DNA from: UWMA-0277 sp965183885 | GTDB lineage: Bacteria > Bacteroidota > Bacteroidia > Flavobacteriales > BACL11 | Assembly (NCBI GenBank): GCA_965183885.1 | Contig: OZ238992.1 | Location: 1,612,001 to 1,676,000, forward strand | DNA length: 64,000 bases | Reading direction: 5' to 3' | In this document: piece after piece, positions 17,178 through 26,178 of the stretch | How positions within the stretch are numbered: position 1 is the stretch's first letter | Layout: each line of letters begins with the position of its first letter | Program-made: the position numbers and the translations under genes | Notes under the pieces: model-generated | Databases searched by the model: none | Told to the model about the DNA's origin: nothing | Seen by the model: only the letters and a program-made list of their open reading frames with translations

Positions 17178-17474
17178 ATGATAATATTACAAGCATCAAG
17201 TACAGGTATGTCCTCATTAATTATGTTCGGTATGATATTTGCCGTAATGTACTTTTTTATGATTCGTCCACAAATAAAGAAACAAAAGAAAGAACGTGAA
17301 TACCGTTCAGCATTACAAAAAGGTGATGATGTAATTACTATTGGTGGTGTTTATGGTAAAATTACTGATGTAAAAGAAGATGCTTTTATTATTGAAGTGC
17401 ATGGAGGATCTAAGTTAAAAGTTTTAAAAACTGCAGTGTCAATGAATGGTGATGCTACTATAGAGCAGAAATAA
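17178..17474 (+). CDS. yajC: Preprotein translocase subunit YajC
   Basis: 98 residues: one N-terminal membrane helix (LIMFGMIFAVMYFFMIRPQ), then the YajC signature KKQKKEREYRSALQKGDDVITIGGVYGKI. It is an accessory part of the SecDF translocase complex. It starts 3 bases after the DUF1573 gene and overlaps ybbR by one base. Confidence 0.96.
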   Translation: MIILQASSTGMSSLIMFGMIFAVMYFFMIRPQIKKQKKEREYRSALQKGDDVITIGGVYGKITDVKEDAFIIEVHGGSKLKVLKTAVSMNGDATIEQK

Positions 17475-18457
17475 TGCTCAAACACTTAAAAAACAGAGTA
17501 GATAGTTTTTTTAAGTCAGAAACAAATAATAAAAAGATAAGTACTTATACTTTATTCCTTTTTATCTCCTTTTCTTTTTGGTTTTTAAGTATGCTTTCAA
17601 AGCAGCATGAAACCACTTTAAACGTTCCAGTAAAATATTCTAATTTTCCTACAGATAAAATTGTAGTAGGTTCTATTTTAGATAATATTCAAGTTCGAGT
17701 AAAAGCTTCAGGGTTTTCAATAGTCTCATATAATCTATTTACTTCATCTAAATTGGAGCTAAATTTAGAAGTAGCAAATACTAAACCTAATAATAATGGG
17801 GTTGAGGTGTTCTGGATAATGAGTAGTAATAGGAAAGCAATAGCAGAGGTCTTGCCGTCAGCAATGGAAATAATAGCAGTGCTTCCTGTAAAGATAAGTA
17901 TTCCTTTAAAGGATAAGGCTAAAAAGAAAATAGCTGTAGAATTAAAAGAAGAAATTAGTTTAAAGCCAGAGCTTTGGTATGCTTCTCCTGTAGCGTTAAC
18001 CCCTGATAGTATTATTGTTTATGGAGAGCAAAACCAATTAGATACTATAAATACAATAAAAACAACCTTATTGAAAATAGTTGATCTTACTGAGGATGAG
18101 AGAGTTAAGGTGGTGTTAACCCCTGTTGAAGGCTTGGAGTATAAGCAAGATTATATTGATGTTAGTATTGCTGTTGAGCCTTTTGTAGAAGAGGTGATTA
18201 CTCAAGATATAAAGGTAGAAAACCTAAAGCCAGGCTATTCTATTAAATTATTTCCTGATCAGCTTGCAGTTACTCTAAGGGTTTCAAAAAATAAATATAG
18301 TATACTAAAGACTGACTTTTTAAGTGTTGTAGTTGATGCTTCAACAATCTCAGAAGGGAACAATACACTTGATCCAAAAATTGAAAATCTACCTCCTTTT
18401 ATTCAGCTGCAAAGGATATATCCTTCAAGAGTAGAATTCTTATTGATTAAGGAGTAG
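17474..18457 (+). CDS. YbbR-like domain protein
   Basis: 327 residues: one membrane helix near the N-terminus (TYTLFLFISFSFWFLSML), then extracytoplasmic beta-rich repeats of YbbR type (for example TLNVPVKYSNFPTDKI, LTPDSIIVYGEQNQLDTI). In other bacteria YbbR proteins are linked to the cyclic-di-AMP cyclase; no cyclase gene is beside it here. In many Bacteroidota coaE follows ybbR, but here coaE sits about 9 kb away with bshA. Its end overlaps the convergent phosphatase gene by 11 bases. Confidence 0.85.
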   Translation: MLKHLKNRVDSFFKSETNNKKISTYTLFLFISFSFWFLSMLSKQHETTLNVPVKYSNFPTDKIVVGSILDNIQVRVKASGFSIVSYNLFTSSKLELNLEVANTKPNNNGVEVFWIMSSNRKAIAEVLPSAMEIIAVLPVKISIPLKDKAKKKIAVELKEEISLKPELWYASPVALTPDSIIVYGEQNQLDTINTIKTTLLKIVDLTEDERVKVVLTPVEGLEYKQDYIDVSIAVEPFVEEVITQDIKVENLKPGYSIKLFPDQLAVTLRVSKNKYSILKTDFLSVVVDASTISEGNNTLDPKIENLPPFIQLQRIYPSRVEFLLIKE

Positions 18458-19505
18458 GTTTGATTTGAATAGTAGCGCTTATAGGATAATGATCTGATAG
18501 TTTTTGATCATATTTTTTATAATTTGAGCTTTTTAGTGTGCTGTCATGAAGTATGTAATCAATTCTTAATCCTGGTATTTTTATAAAGGATTGCCCAATT
18601 CCTTTTCCTGATTCTTTAAATGAATCGTTTAGGTTTTTACTAATAGTTGAGTAAGCAAAAGATAAAGGGGTGTCATTAAAATCACCACATAAAATAATTG
18701 GGTAGGGTGATGTTTGCATATGTTCTTTAATTGCTAGTACTTCATTAGCTCTTTTTTGATAACTACTTTTCATTCTTTCAGTAATGCTGCTAATGCCTTT
18801 CTTTAAAGAGTCTGTATTGATTGAGGGCTTGTTAATGAAGGAGTAATCACTTTTCTTAAACCAATTAGATGCCAGGTGGACATTATATACTCTTATAGTA
18901 TCACTTTTAATTACAATATCAGAGTAGATGCAAGTGTTATTCATTCTCTCCCCTTTAATGCTTACAGTAGCTTTATTAATTTGAGGGTAATTACTGTATA
19001 TGGCCATATGCCATTGGCTCTTTTTACTTTGTAATCCTATATGTCTAAAACTGTAGTCTAAATTAGGGATTTTATCAGGGGCGTAAAACTCTTGTATACA
19101 AAGTATATCAGGTTTTTCTTCTTTAATAAAAGAAAAAATATCTGACTTTATATTATTGTTGTCTATCCAGTTGTAAGCATTGAATAACCTTACATTATAG
19201 GATAAAACCTTTATGTTTTCTGAAGATTTATTATTAGGGTTTGTTCCTGCAAAAAGACTGATGTATTGTATTCCTATTAGAAGTACAATAATATTTGCTA
19301 GCATTTGTTTTTTTAATTTTATAACCCAATAGATTAAAAAACCAATATTTATAGCATAAAATATTGGGAATAGCAAGCCAAAAAATGAAATAGGCCAAAA
19401 AGTATTTGGATTAATATATGGAGATAAGTAGGATAATATTAGAGCTAATAAAACTAAAGTGTTTACTAGATACAAAGCTTTATTTATTAATGATAATCCT
19501 TTCAT
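18447..19505 (-). CDS. Endonuclease/exonuclease/phosphatase family membrane protein
   Basis: 352 residues. Three membrane helices (about 7-90) precede a phosphodiesterase domain with the family motifs KVLSYNVRLFN, DILCIQEFY, VYNVHLASNW, LCGDFNDTPLSFAY and the final SDHYPISATI. The catalytic residues of the DNase I fold are therefore present. The substrate is unknown (nucleic acid, phospholipid or inositol phosphate are possible). It overlaps the rhomboid gene before it by 4 bases and is the last gene of the mutL block. Confidence 0.9.
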   Translation of the reverse strand: MKGLSLINKALYLVNTLVLLALILSYLSPYINPNTFWPISFFGLLFPIFYAINIGFLIYWVIKLKKQMLANIIVLLIGIQYISLFAGTNPNNKSSENIKVLSYNVRLFNAYNWIDNNNIKSDIFSFIKEEKPDILCIQEFYAPDKIPNLDYSFRHIGLQSKKSQWHMAIYSNYPQINKATVSIKGERMNNTCIYSDIVIKSDTIRVYNVHLASNWFKKSDYSFINKPSINTDSLKKGISSITERMKSSYQKRANEVLAIKEHMQTSPYPIILCGDFNDTPLSFAYSTISKNLNDSFKESGKGIGQSFIKIPGLRIDYILHDSTLKSSNYKKYDQKLSDHYPISATIQIKPTP

Positions 19506-20380
19506 TTTTTACTAGCGCTAAATAAAGTTGCTTTTTCCTCCTTACTTAAACTCTCATACCCTGATTTTGCAATTTTTTCTAATACTATATTAACTGCTTT
19601 TTGTTCTGCTACTTTTTCAGTATTGAATTGTTTATCAGTTTTTGGTCGTTTATGCACTGTCTTTAGTTTGCTTTTGGGCTTAAACATTGTGCTTGTGCTA
19701 TCTAGGAAGCTTGTAAACGACTTAGAGTAATCATTTCCTTTTTGGAGTTGCTTAATATATAGGTAGCCAAAAAGTGCTCCTCCTAAGTGAGCAATATGTC
19801 CTCCTGCATTTCCTTTTGGGATACTGATTATATCAAGTGCTATACTAAATAGGGCAATATGTTTTAATTTTACAAAACCAATAAATGGAAATTGAACACT
19901 ATAATTTGGGGTGTAGGTTGCTATAGCAGCTACTATTGCTAGTACTGAGGCTGATGCTCCTAAGGCTTTGGCATTGTAGGTGTATTGTTGCAGTTCTGGA
20001 ATAAAATTAAATGCAATAATAAACAGGAGTCCACCACTAATTCCTCCTAATATATAAGTACTTAATAGTTGTTTTGAGTTGAGGTATTGTAGGAATAGTT
20101 TTCCGCCAAAGTGTAACCATAACATATTAATAAGTAAATGGAGAAAACCATTATGAAGGAACATATAGCTGATAAGTGTCCATGGTTGTGTTGCTAGTTG
20201 TTCTCCAGAAGCAGGTAAATATAAACGCTCAAGTATAGGGTTGAGGTTAAATTGAAACATAAATGAGAATACTCCTAAAATACTGAATACTAAAAACAGA
20301 CCTACATTAATATAGATAAGCTTATGCAGCATACTTCCTTTTTGGAATTCCTGTATTAATTTGTTGTATAAATTATTCAT
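19502..20380 (-). CDS. Rhomboid family intramembrane serine protease (second copy)
   Basis: 292 residues, six hydrophobic segments. The rhomboid marks are HNGFLHLLINMLWLHFGG, the catalytic serine in ALGASASVLAIVA, and the catalytic histidine in GGHIAHLGGALFGYLY. A soluble, basic C-terminal tail of about 85 residues follows the membrane domain. It cleaves membrane proteins within the bilayer; substrates unknown. It follows the first rhomboid gene directly (0-base gap). Confidence 0.93.
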   Translation of the reverse strand: MNNLYNKLIQEFQKGSMLHKLIYINVGLFLVFSILGVFSFMFQFNLNPILERLYLPASGEQLATQPWTLISYMFLHNGFLHLLINMLWLHFGGKLFLQYLNSKQLLSTYILGGISGGLLFIIAFNFIPELQQYTYNAKALGASASVLAIVAAIATYTPNYSVQFPFIGFVKLKHIALFSIALDIISIPKGNAGGHIAHLGGALFGYLYIKQLQKGNDYSKSFTSFLDSTSTMFKPKSKLKTVHKRPKTDKQFNTEKVAEQKAVNIVLEKIAKSGYESLSKEEKATLFSASKK

Positions 20381-21118
20381 TTAGTAAAATTGGGTGTGGT
20401 TTTTTTGCCAATATTTAAGAATAATATATCCGAATAACATACCTCCAAGGTGAGCAAAGTGTGCTATATTATCAGCAGGGTTGTTACTAATCCCTGTGTA
20501 TATTTCGTATATCCCAAAAGCAATAACAACATATTTTGTTTTTATAGGAATGGTAAAGAAAAGGTATATTAATGTGTTTGGGAATAACATTCCAAAGGCT
20601 AATAAAATACCAAATACTGCTCCTGAGGCTCCAACTGTAGGAGCATGAATTAGCCAGTTTAATTTGCCCATTGTTGGGTGAGCATAATTTTGAAATCTTG
20701 CTAATAATTGTCCTCCATCTTCTAATAAAGTATTTAGGTCATTAGGGTTTACCTGGCTTTGTAAACTCCATATTTCGTATTGGTTTATTCCTAAGTGAAT
20801 AAAGGCTGCTCCTATTCCTGTTATCATATAATAGGTAAGAAATCTTTTCCCTCCCCATACATTTTCAAGTATTTTTCCAAACATCCATAAAGCAAACATA
20901 TTGGAAAATAGATGTCTAAAGTTGCTATGCATAAAAATGTGAGTAATAAACTGATGGGGCATAAAGTAAGGAGATTGAAACTGGTGTAGGGCAAACCATT
21001 TAGTAAGGTTTATTCCGTAAGTTTCTAAAGAAACAGTAGCTAAAAAAAACAATACATTTATGATAAGTAAGTTTTTTACTATTTCGGGCAATTGACTATA
21101 ACTAGAGGGTCTGTACAT
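20381..21118 (-). CDS. Rhomboid family intramembrane serine protease (first copy)
   Basis: 245 residues with MHSNFRHLFSNMFALWMFGK, the serine motif GASGAVFGILLAFGML, and the histidine motif IAHFAHLGGMLFGYIIL. All catalytic positions are kept. It lies 2 bases after mutL. The two rhomboids are clearly different in sequence, so this is an old tandem pair, not a recent copy. Confidence 0.94.
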   Translation of the reverse strand: MYRPSSYSQLPEIVKNLLIINVLFFLATVSLETYGINLTKWFALHQFQSPYFMPHQFITHIFMHSNFRHLFSNMFALWMFGKILENVWGGKRFLTYYMITGIGAAFIHLGINQYEIWSLQSQVNPNDLNTLLEDGGQLLARFQNYAHPTMGKLNWLIHAPTVGASGAVFGILLAFGMLFPNTLIYLFFTIPIKTKYVVIAFGIYEIYTGISNNPADNIAHFAHLGGMLFGYIILKYWQKNHTQFY

Positions 21119-21120
21119 AT

Positions 21121-22878
21121 TTAAAAATATTTTTCTAAATCAGTTGTGTTTAAATTGATCATTGTTGGTTTTCCTAAAGGGCATATGCTAGGATTTTCAC
21201 ATTTAAATAATTCGTCTTTTAAGCTTTTTATTTCTTCTTCACTTAATTTTTTGTGCTCATTTATTGCAAGACTGTTTGCTAGTGAAACGGCTAAGCTATT
21301 GTTTTGTTTTGTATGTAATTCCTCGCTATTTTTATGTTGTTCAATCAAATATTCTATTACAAATTGTAAGTTTTCTTCTTGGCATTCTGGAGGTATTCCA
21401 GTAATAGAAATATGATCATTCTCTATAGTTTTAAATAAAAAACCTACAGCCTTTAATTTATTTTCTAATTCTGTAACAATAGTTATGTCTTGTTTGTTAA
21501 GTGCTATTTCTTTTGGAAATAATAATTGTTGAGACTGTCCTGTGTTATTTGCTAATAGGTTGCTGAAATATTCAAATAAAATACGGCTATGGGCTCTGTT
21601 TTGGTGTATAAGTGTAAAACCATTATTAGTTGGAGTTAAAATAAATTTATTGCTAATTTGTATAGCTTCATTGCTATAGCTTTCATCATTAAAAGAAGTT
21701 AGAAGGCTTAAAGCTTCTTCATTAATACCTTCATAGAGATTAATTACTTCATCTTTCTGCTGCTTATTTTTTCCAAAAGGGTTGTAAGAGGCATCAACTT
21801 TAATTTGGGGTTGCCTAACAGGTTTTTCTTCCTTTAAACTAGGGCTAATGTCAAATGATAATTCCTGTGAAAAATCTAAAGTAGGGGCAATGTTATATTG
21901 CCCTAATGAACGTTTAACACTGGCTCTTATAATAGCATAAATAGCTTTTTCATCTTCAAACTTTATTTCAGTTTTTGTGGGATGTATATTTATATCAATT
22001 AACCTAGGGTTAATTTTTAAGTTTATAAAGTAGGATGGAAAATAATTATGAGGGATTAAGTCCTCAAAAGCTTTGCTTATAGCATGTTGGAGGTAATGAC
22101 TTTTAATAAATCGTCCGTTTACAAAAAAGTACTGCTCTCCTCTTGTGCGCTTTGCTGCTGCTGGTTTCCCAATAAATCCACTTATTTTTACAAGTGTAGT
22201 TTCTTCTTCTATAGGTACTAACTGCTCATTTTTTTTGCCGCCAATAACATTTACAATTCTTTGTCTGAAGTTAGTATTTGCTAAATGAAAGATTTCAATA
22301 TTATTATGAAAAAGTTGCATTTTTACTGAAGGGTTTGCAAGTGCTACTCGAGTAAACTCCTCAATAATATGTCGCATTTCTACTTTGTCGGACTTTAAGA
22401 AGTTACGCCTAGCAGGAACATTATAAAATAGATTTTTAACTTTTATTGAAGTTCCATTTGCACAAGCACAATCTTCTTGCTTTTTTATTTCACTTCCTTC
22501 AATTATTAAATGTGTACCAAGCTCGTTACTGGTAAGTTTTGTTTGTACTTCAACATGTGCTATGGCTGCTATTGATGCCATTGCTTCTCCTCTAAATCCC
22601 ATAGTTTTTATGGCAAATAAATCATCAGCATCTTTTATTTTGGAAGTAGCGTGGCGTTCAAAACACATGCGTACATCTGTTTCGCTCATACCACAGCCAT
22701 TATCAACAATTTGTAAAAGTGTTTTCCCTGCATCTTTTACAATGAGTTGAATCTCAGTAGCTCCTGAGTCCAATGCATTTTCAAGCATTTCTTTTACTGC
22801 TGATGCGGGTCTTTGTATAACTTCACCTGCTGCAATTTGGTTAGCAACATGGTCGGGTAATAGTTGTATAATATCCAA
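21121..22878 (-). CDS. mutL: DNA mismatch repair protein MutL
   Basis: 585 residues. The GHKL ATPase domain has IAAGEVIQRPASAVKEMLENALDSGA, IVDNGCGM, ATSKI and TMGFRGEAMASI, followed by NVPARRNFLK and NGRFIKSHYLQHA. The C-terminal dimer domain is present, but the endonuclease motif DQHAAHERxxYE is replaced by HQNRAHSRILFEYF, so I expect no metal-dependent nicking by the classical site. It couples mismatch recognition to repair. First or second gene of the block that ends with the phosphatase. Confidence 0.96.
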   Translation of the reverse strand: MDIIQLLPDHVANQIAAGEVIQRPASAVKEMLENALDSGATEIQLIVKDAGKTLLQIVDNGCGMSETDVRMCFERHATSKIKDADDLFAIKTMGFRGEAMASIAAIAHVEVQTKLTSNELGTHLIIEGSEIKKQEDCACANGTSIKVKNLFYNVPARRNFLKSDKVEMRHIIEEFTRVALANPSVKMQLFHNNIEIFHLANTNFRQRIVNVIGGKKNEQLVPIEEETTLVKISGFIGKPAAAKRTRGEQYFFVNGRFIKSHYLQHAISKAFEDLIPHNYFPSYFINLKINPRLIDINIHPTKTEIKFEDEKAIYAIIRASVKRSLGQYNIAPTLDFSQELSFDISPSLKEEKPVRQPQIKVDASYNPFGKNKQQKDEVINLYEGINEEALSLLTSFNDESYSNEAIQISNKFILTPTNNGFTLIHQNRAHSRILFEYFSNLLANNTGQSQQLLFPKEIALNKQDITIVTELENKLKAVGFLFKTIENDHISITGIPPECQEENLQFVIEYLIEQHKNSEELHTKQNNSLAVSLANSLAINEHKKLSEEEIKSLKDELFKCENPSICPLGKPTMINLNTTDLEKYF

Positions 22879-22891
22879 TGCTTATCTGGCG

Positions 22892-23131
22892 TTAATTCAT
22901 TAATAAATTGTAAGCCAACAAAGATAAAATAATTATCAGGAAAATAATTCTCCTTGCTCTTCCTTTTTGTGCAGGATGCTTAAGGTTATTGCGTTTAAAT
23001 TTTAAAGGTGATTTTCCTTCTTTTTTTAGTTGTGCAATTCTTTCTTTTTGAGCATCATAGTATCTAGGTTTAAATTTAAACTCTTTTACTGCTACTGATT
23101 TAAAAAATGAAGGTAATTTAGGTGCTGGCAT
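22892..23131 (-). CDS. Small conserved membrane protein, unknown function
   Basis: 79 residues. The N-terminal part is basic (FKFKPRYYDAQKERIAQLKKEG, KRNNLKHPAQKGRARR), followed by one C-terminal membrane helix (IIFLIIILSLLAYNLLM). I recognise this layout from short Bacteroidota proteins next to mutL, but no function is known to me. A TAnnTTTG box ends 6 bases before the ATG, and mutL follows after 13 bases, so this gene probably heads the mutL transcript. Confidence 0.75.
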   Translation of the reverse strand: MPAPKLPSFFKSVAVKEFKFKPRYYDAQKERIAQLKKEGKSPLKFKRNNLKHPAQKGRARRIIFLIIILSLLAYNLLMN

Positions 23132-23137
23132 AGCTTA

Positions 23138-23145
23138 CAAAAATA
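23138..23145 (-). promoter_or_regulatory. -7 box of the small membrane protein/mutL transcript
   Basis: Minus-strand TATTTTTG matches TAnnTTTG. Six bases separate it from the ATG at 23131, so the mRNA is predicted to have no or almost no leader. Confidence 0.45.
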
Positions 23146-23203
23146 GAAAAAAGGTGTTAATAATTTTAGTTAATAAGTATTGATTTTCTAATTTCTATTT
23201 TCT

Positions 23204-23232
23204 TTTGTTAATAGTTCTATTTCCTAATTTTA
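23204..23232 (+). promoter_or_regulatory. Promoter of the GH3/beta-lactamase fusion gene
   Basis: TTTG at 23204-23207 and TAATTTTA at 23225-23232 (7 of 8 to TAnnTTTG) are 17 bases apart. The box ends 6 bases before the ATG at 23239, so the transcript would be nearly leaderless. Confidence 0.5.
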
Positions 23233-23238
23233 CCAGCT

Positions 23239-26178
23239 ATGAAAGATATTAGATTCCTTTTTTTGTTAATGATTGCTTTGCTTAGCAATAGTGTTGTGTT
23301 AAAGGCACAGAACAAAGCAGTATTTTTAAATGAAGATTTTCATTGGGTAGATAGTATTATGAATAGTTTATCTGAGGATGAACGAATAGCGCAGTTATTT
23401 ATGGTTGCGGCTTATTCCAATAAGTCCGAGGATCATAAAAAGGAAATAGCCTACCTGATAACAGAGTATAAGATAGGAGGAGTAATGTTTTTGCAGGGAG
23501 GCCCTTTAAGACAGGCTAAGCTTACAAATTATTATCAGTCAATAGCTAACACACCACTTATGGTAGCAATTGATGGAGAGTGGGGGGTAGCAATGCGTTT
23601 AGATTCTGCTTTGCGTTTTCCATGGCAAATGACTCTAGGGGCTATTGAAGATACAAATCTGATTTATGATATGGGTGTAGAAGTAGCTCGTCAATGTAAA
23701 TTATTAGGAATTCATATTAATTTTGCTCCAGTAGTTGATGTGAATTCTAATCCTAAAAATCCTATTATCAATAATCGTTCATTTGGAGAAAATCCTGAGA
23801 AAGTTGCAAAAATGGGAATTGCATATATGAAAGGAATGCAAGATAATAGGGTATTGGCCTGTGCAAAACACTTTCCAGGGCATGGAGATACTGATGCAGA
23901 TTCTCACAAAACATTACCTGTAGTAAATCATAATAGAAAAAGGCTTGATGAAATAGAATTGTTTCCTTTTAAAAATTTGATTAATAATGGTTTGGGGTCT
24001 GTAATGGTAGCGCATCTTAATATTCCAGCTTTGGATAATTCTGATGCTAAGGCAGTTAGTTTGTCACCTAAAGTAGTAAATGGATTATTAAAAGAGGAGT
24101 TAGGGTTTACAGGTTTAGTAATTACTGATGGTTTAAACATGAAAGGTGTAAGCCAATTTTATGAGCCAGGAAAAGTTGATATTGAAGCTTTAAAAGCAGG
24201 TAATGATGTTTTATTATTTGCTCAGGATGTTCCAAAAGCAATTGAAGAAATTAAAATTGCAATAAAAGCTGGTGCAATTACACAAAAAGAAATTGATTTA
24301 AGGTGTAAGAAAATATTAAAAGCAAAGCAGTGGATGGGCTTGGATAATTATACTCCAGTTAATCTTGATAAAGTAGATGAAGAAATTATTACTCCTAAAA
24401 CAAGAGTTATTGATAGGGAGTTAGTTGCTGCATCTTTAACTTTACTACAAAATTATGATAACTTATTACCTTTAAAACGTTTGGATACTCTGCGTATAGC
24501 ATCTGTGGTTGTAGGTGAGGATGGAAGTTATTTTCAGAATATGCTTTCTAATTACGCTCCTGTAAAACACTTTACAATTAGTGCTAAGGCTAGTGTAAGC
24601 GAACAAGCTATTTTATTGACAGAGTTGTCAAAATATAACTTAGTAATTGCAAGCGTTCATAAGTCTAATGCTAATGCTTGGAAATCTTATAAGATAGATA
24701 AAAAAACAGATATTTTATTACAATCTATTGCTTTGCAAAATAAAGTTATTGTTCCAATTTTTGCAAATCCTTATAGTTTAAACTCTTTGTTGTTTACTAG
24801 TAATTTTGATGCTTTAATGCTTAGTTACCAAAATAGTGAAATAGCTCAAGAGTTAACAGCTCAGGCTATTTTTGGAGGTATAGGTGTAAGTGGGAAAATA
24901 CCTGTTACAGTGCGTCATTTTAGCATTAATAGTGGACTTGCTACAGCGCCTATTCGTATGAGTTATGTAATGCCAGAACAAACTGGAATTAAAACTGAAT
25001 ATTTATATAAAATTGATAGTTTAGTAAATAATGCAATAGCTCAGAAAGCAACTCCAGGTTGCCAAGTTCTTATTGCTAAGAAAGGAAAGATTTTTTTTAA
25101 TAAATCATATGGGTATCATACCTATGATAAGAATGAAAAAGTTGAAAATTCAGCTGTTTATGATTTAGCATCCATAACTAAGATTGGAGCTACAGTTCCT
25201 ATTTTAATGCAGATGGTTGATGAGGGGAAGTTAAGTTTAGATGATGAGTTAGGAAAACATCTTTCTTTAGACTCAACGGATAAAAAGGACTTAATTATTC
25301 GTGATATATTGGCACATCAAGCTGGGCTTTATCCTTGGATTCCTTTTTATAAACAAACTTTAGTAGAGGATTCAATTTCAGGGATTATGCAGTTAAGAGA
25401 TACGCTGTATAGTAATGCATTTAGTATAGAGTTTCCACATCAGGTAGCAGATAAAGTTTATTTACATCATTCGTATCCTGATAGTATTATTGAACGAATT
25501 GTTACCTCGGAATTATTGGATAAAAAGGAGTATCGTTATTCTGATTTAGGTTATTACCTATTTAAGGAGCTTATTGAAAGAAGCTATGATAATAAGTTGA
25601 ATAAGATTGTTAATAAGGAGTTTTATAGGGCTTTGGGAATGGAGAATTTAGGCTACTTACCCTTAAATAGAATTGCTGAGGATAGGATAGTGCCAACTGA
25701 GGATGATTTTCAGTTTAGAAGCCAACTGTTAAAAGGCTATGTTCATGATATGGGGGCTGCTATGCAAGGTGGTGTTGGTGGACATGCAGGTTTATTCTCA
25801 AATGCAAATGATTTGGCAAAACTAATGCAAATGTATTTGCAAAATGGAGAGTATGCAGGAGAAAAATATTTGTCAGAGGAAGTAATAAAAGAGTTTACAG
25901 AATGTCAATTTTGTATAGATGAGAACAGGAGAGGAGCTGGTTTTGATAAGCCTGCTTTGGAAGCACAAGAAGGTGGCCCAACTTGTAAGTGTGTGTCCTA
26001 TTTAAGTTTTGGACATACAGGGTTTACAGGAACATTAGCTTGGGCTGATCCTGAAACTGAAATAGTTTATGTATTTTTATCCAATAGAATATATCCTGAC
26101 ATGAGTAATAAAAAATTGCTAGATATGGATGTAAGAACTAATATTATGGAAGTGATTTTTAATAGTATAAATGACTGA
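23239..26178 (+). CDS. Secreted GH3 beta-N-acetylhexosaminidase fused to a serine beta-lactamase-type domain
   Basis: 979 residues with a signal peptide (IRFLFLLMIALLSNSVVLKAQ). The GH3 half shows the NagZ pattern: LMVAIDGEWG, INFAPVVDVNSNPKNP, CAKHFPGHGDTDADSHKTLP (about 208-227) and the nucleophile region VITDGLNMKG (about 295). After a GH3 C-terminal domain, a class C-like serine hydrolase domain begins near 600, with SxxK as SITK (about 644), YSDLGYYLF as the YxN-like motif, and GHTGFTGTLAW near the end. It probably acts on peptidoglycan fragments in the periplasm. bshA overlaps its end by 8 bases. Confidence 0.93.
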   Translation: MKDIRFLFLLMIALLSNSVVLKAQNKAVFLNEDFHWVDSIMNSLSEDERIAQLFMVAAYSNKSEDHKKEIAYLITEYKIGGVMFLQGGPLRQAKLTNYYQSIANTPLMVAIDGEWGVAMRLDSALRFPWQMTLGAIEDTNLIYDMGVEVARQCKLLGIHINFAPVVDVNSNPKNPIINNRSFGENPEKVAKMGIAYMKGMQDNRVLACAKHFPGHGDTDADSHKTLPVVNHNRKRLDEIELFPFKNLINNGLGSVMVAHLNIPALDNSDAKAVSLSPKVVNGLLKEELGFTGLVITDGLNMKGVSQFYEPGKVDIEALKAGNDVLLFAQDVPKAIEEIKIAIKAGAITQKEIDLRCKKILKAKQWMGLDNYTPVNLDKVDEEIITPKTRVIDRELVAASLTLLQNYDNLLPLKRLDTLRIASVVVGEDGSYFQNMLSNYAPVKHFTISAKASVSEQAILLTELSKYNLVIASVHKSNANAWKSYKIDKKTDILLQSIALQNKVIVPIFANPYSLNSLLFTSNFDALMLSYQNSEIAQELTAQAIFGGIGVSGKIPVTVRHFSINSGLATAPIRMSYVMPEQTGIKTEYLYKIDSLVNNAIAQKATPGCQVLIAKKGKIFFNKSYGYHTYDKNEKVENSAVYDLASITKIGATVPILMQMVDEGKLSLDDELGKHLSLDSTDKKDLIIRDILAHQAGLYPWIPFYKQTLVEDSISGIMQLRDTLYSNAFSIEFPHQVADKVYLHHSYPDSIIERIVTSELLDKKEYRYSDLGYYLFKELIERSYDNKLNKIVNKEFYRALGMENLGYLPLNRIAEDRIVPTEDDFQFRSQLLKGYVHDMGAAMQGGVGGHAGLFSNANDLAKLMQMYLQNGEYAGEKYLSEEVIKEFTECQFCIDENRRGAGFDKPALEAQEGGPTCKCVSYLSFGHTGFTGTLAWADPETEIVYVFLSNRIYPDMSNKKLLDMDVRTNIMEVIFNSIND

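Noticed and set aside
19502..20381. Tandem rhomboid genes as a recent duplication
   Set aside because: The two proteins differ widely outside the catalytic motifs and have different tails; the pair is an old, commonly seen arrangement next to mutL.
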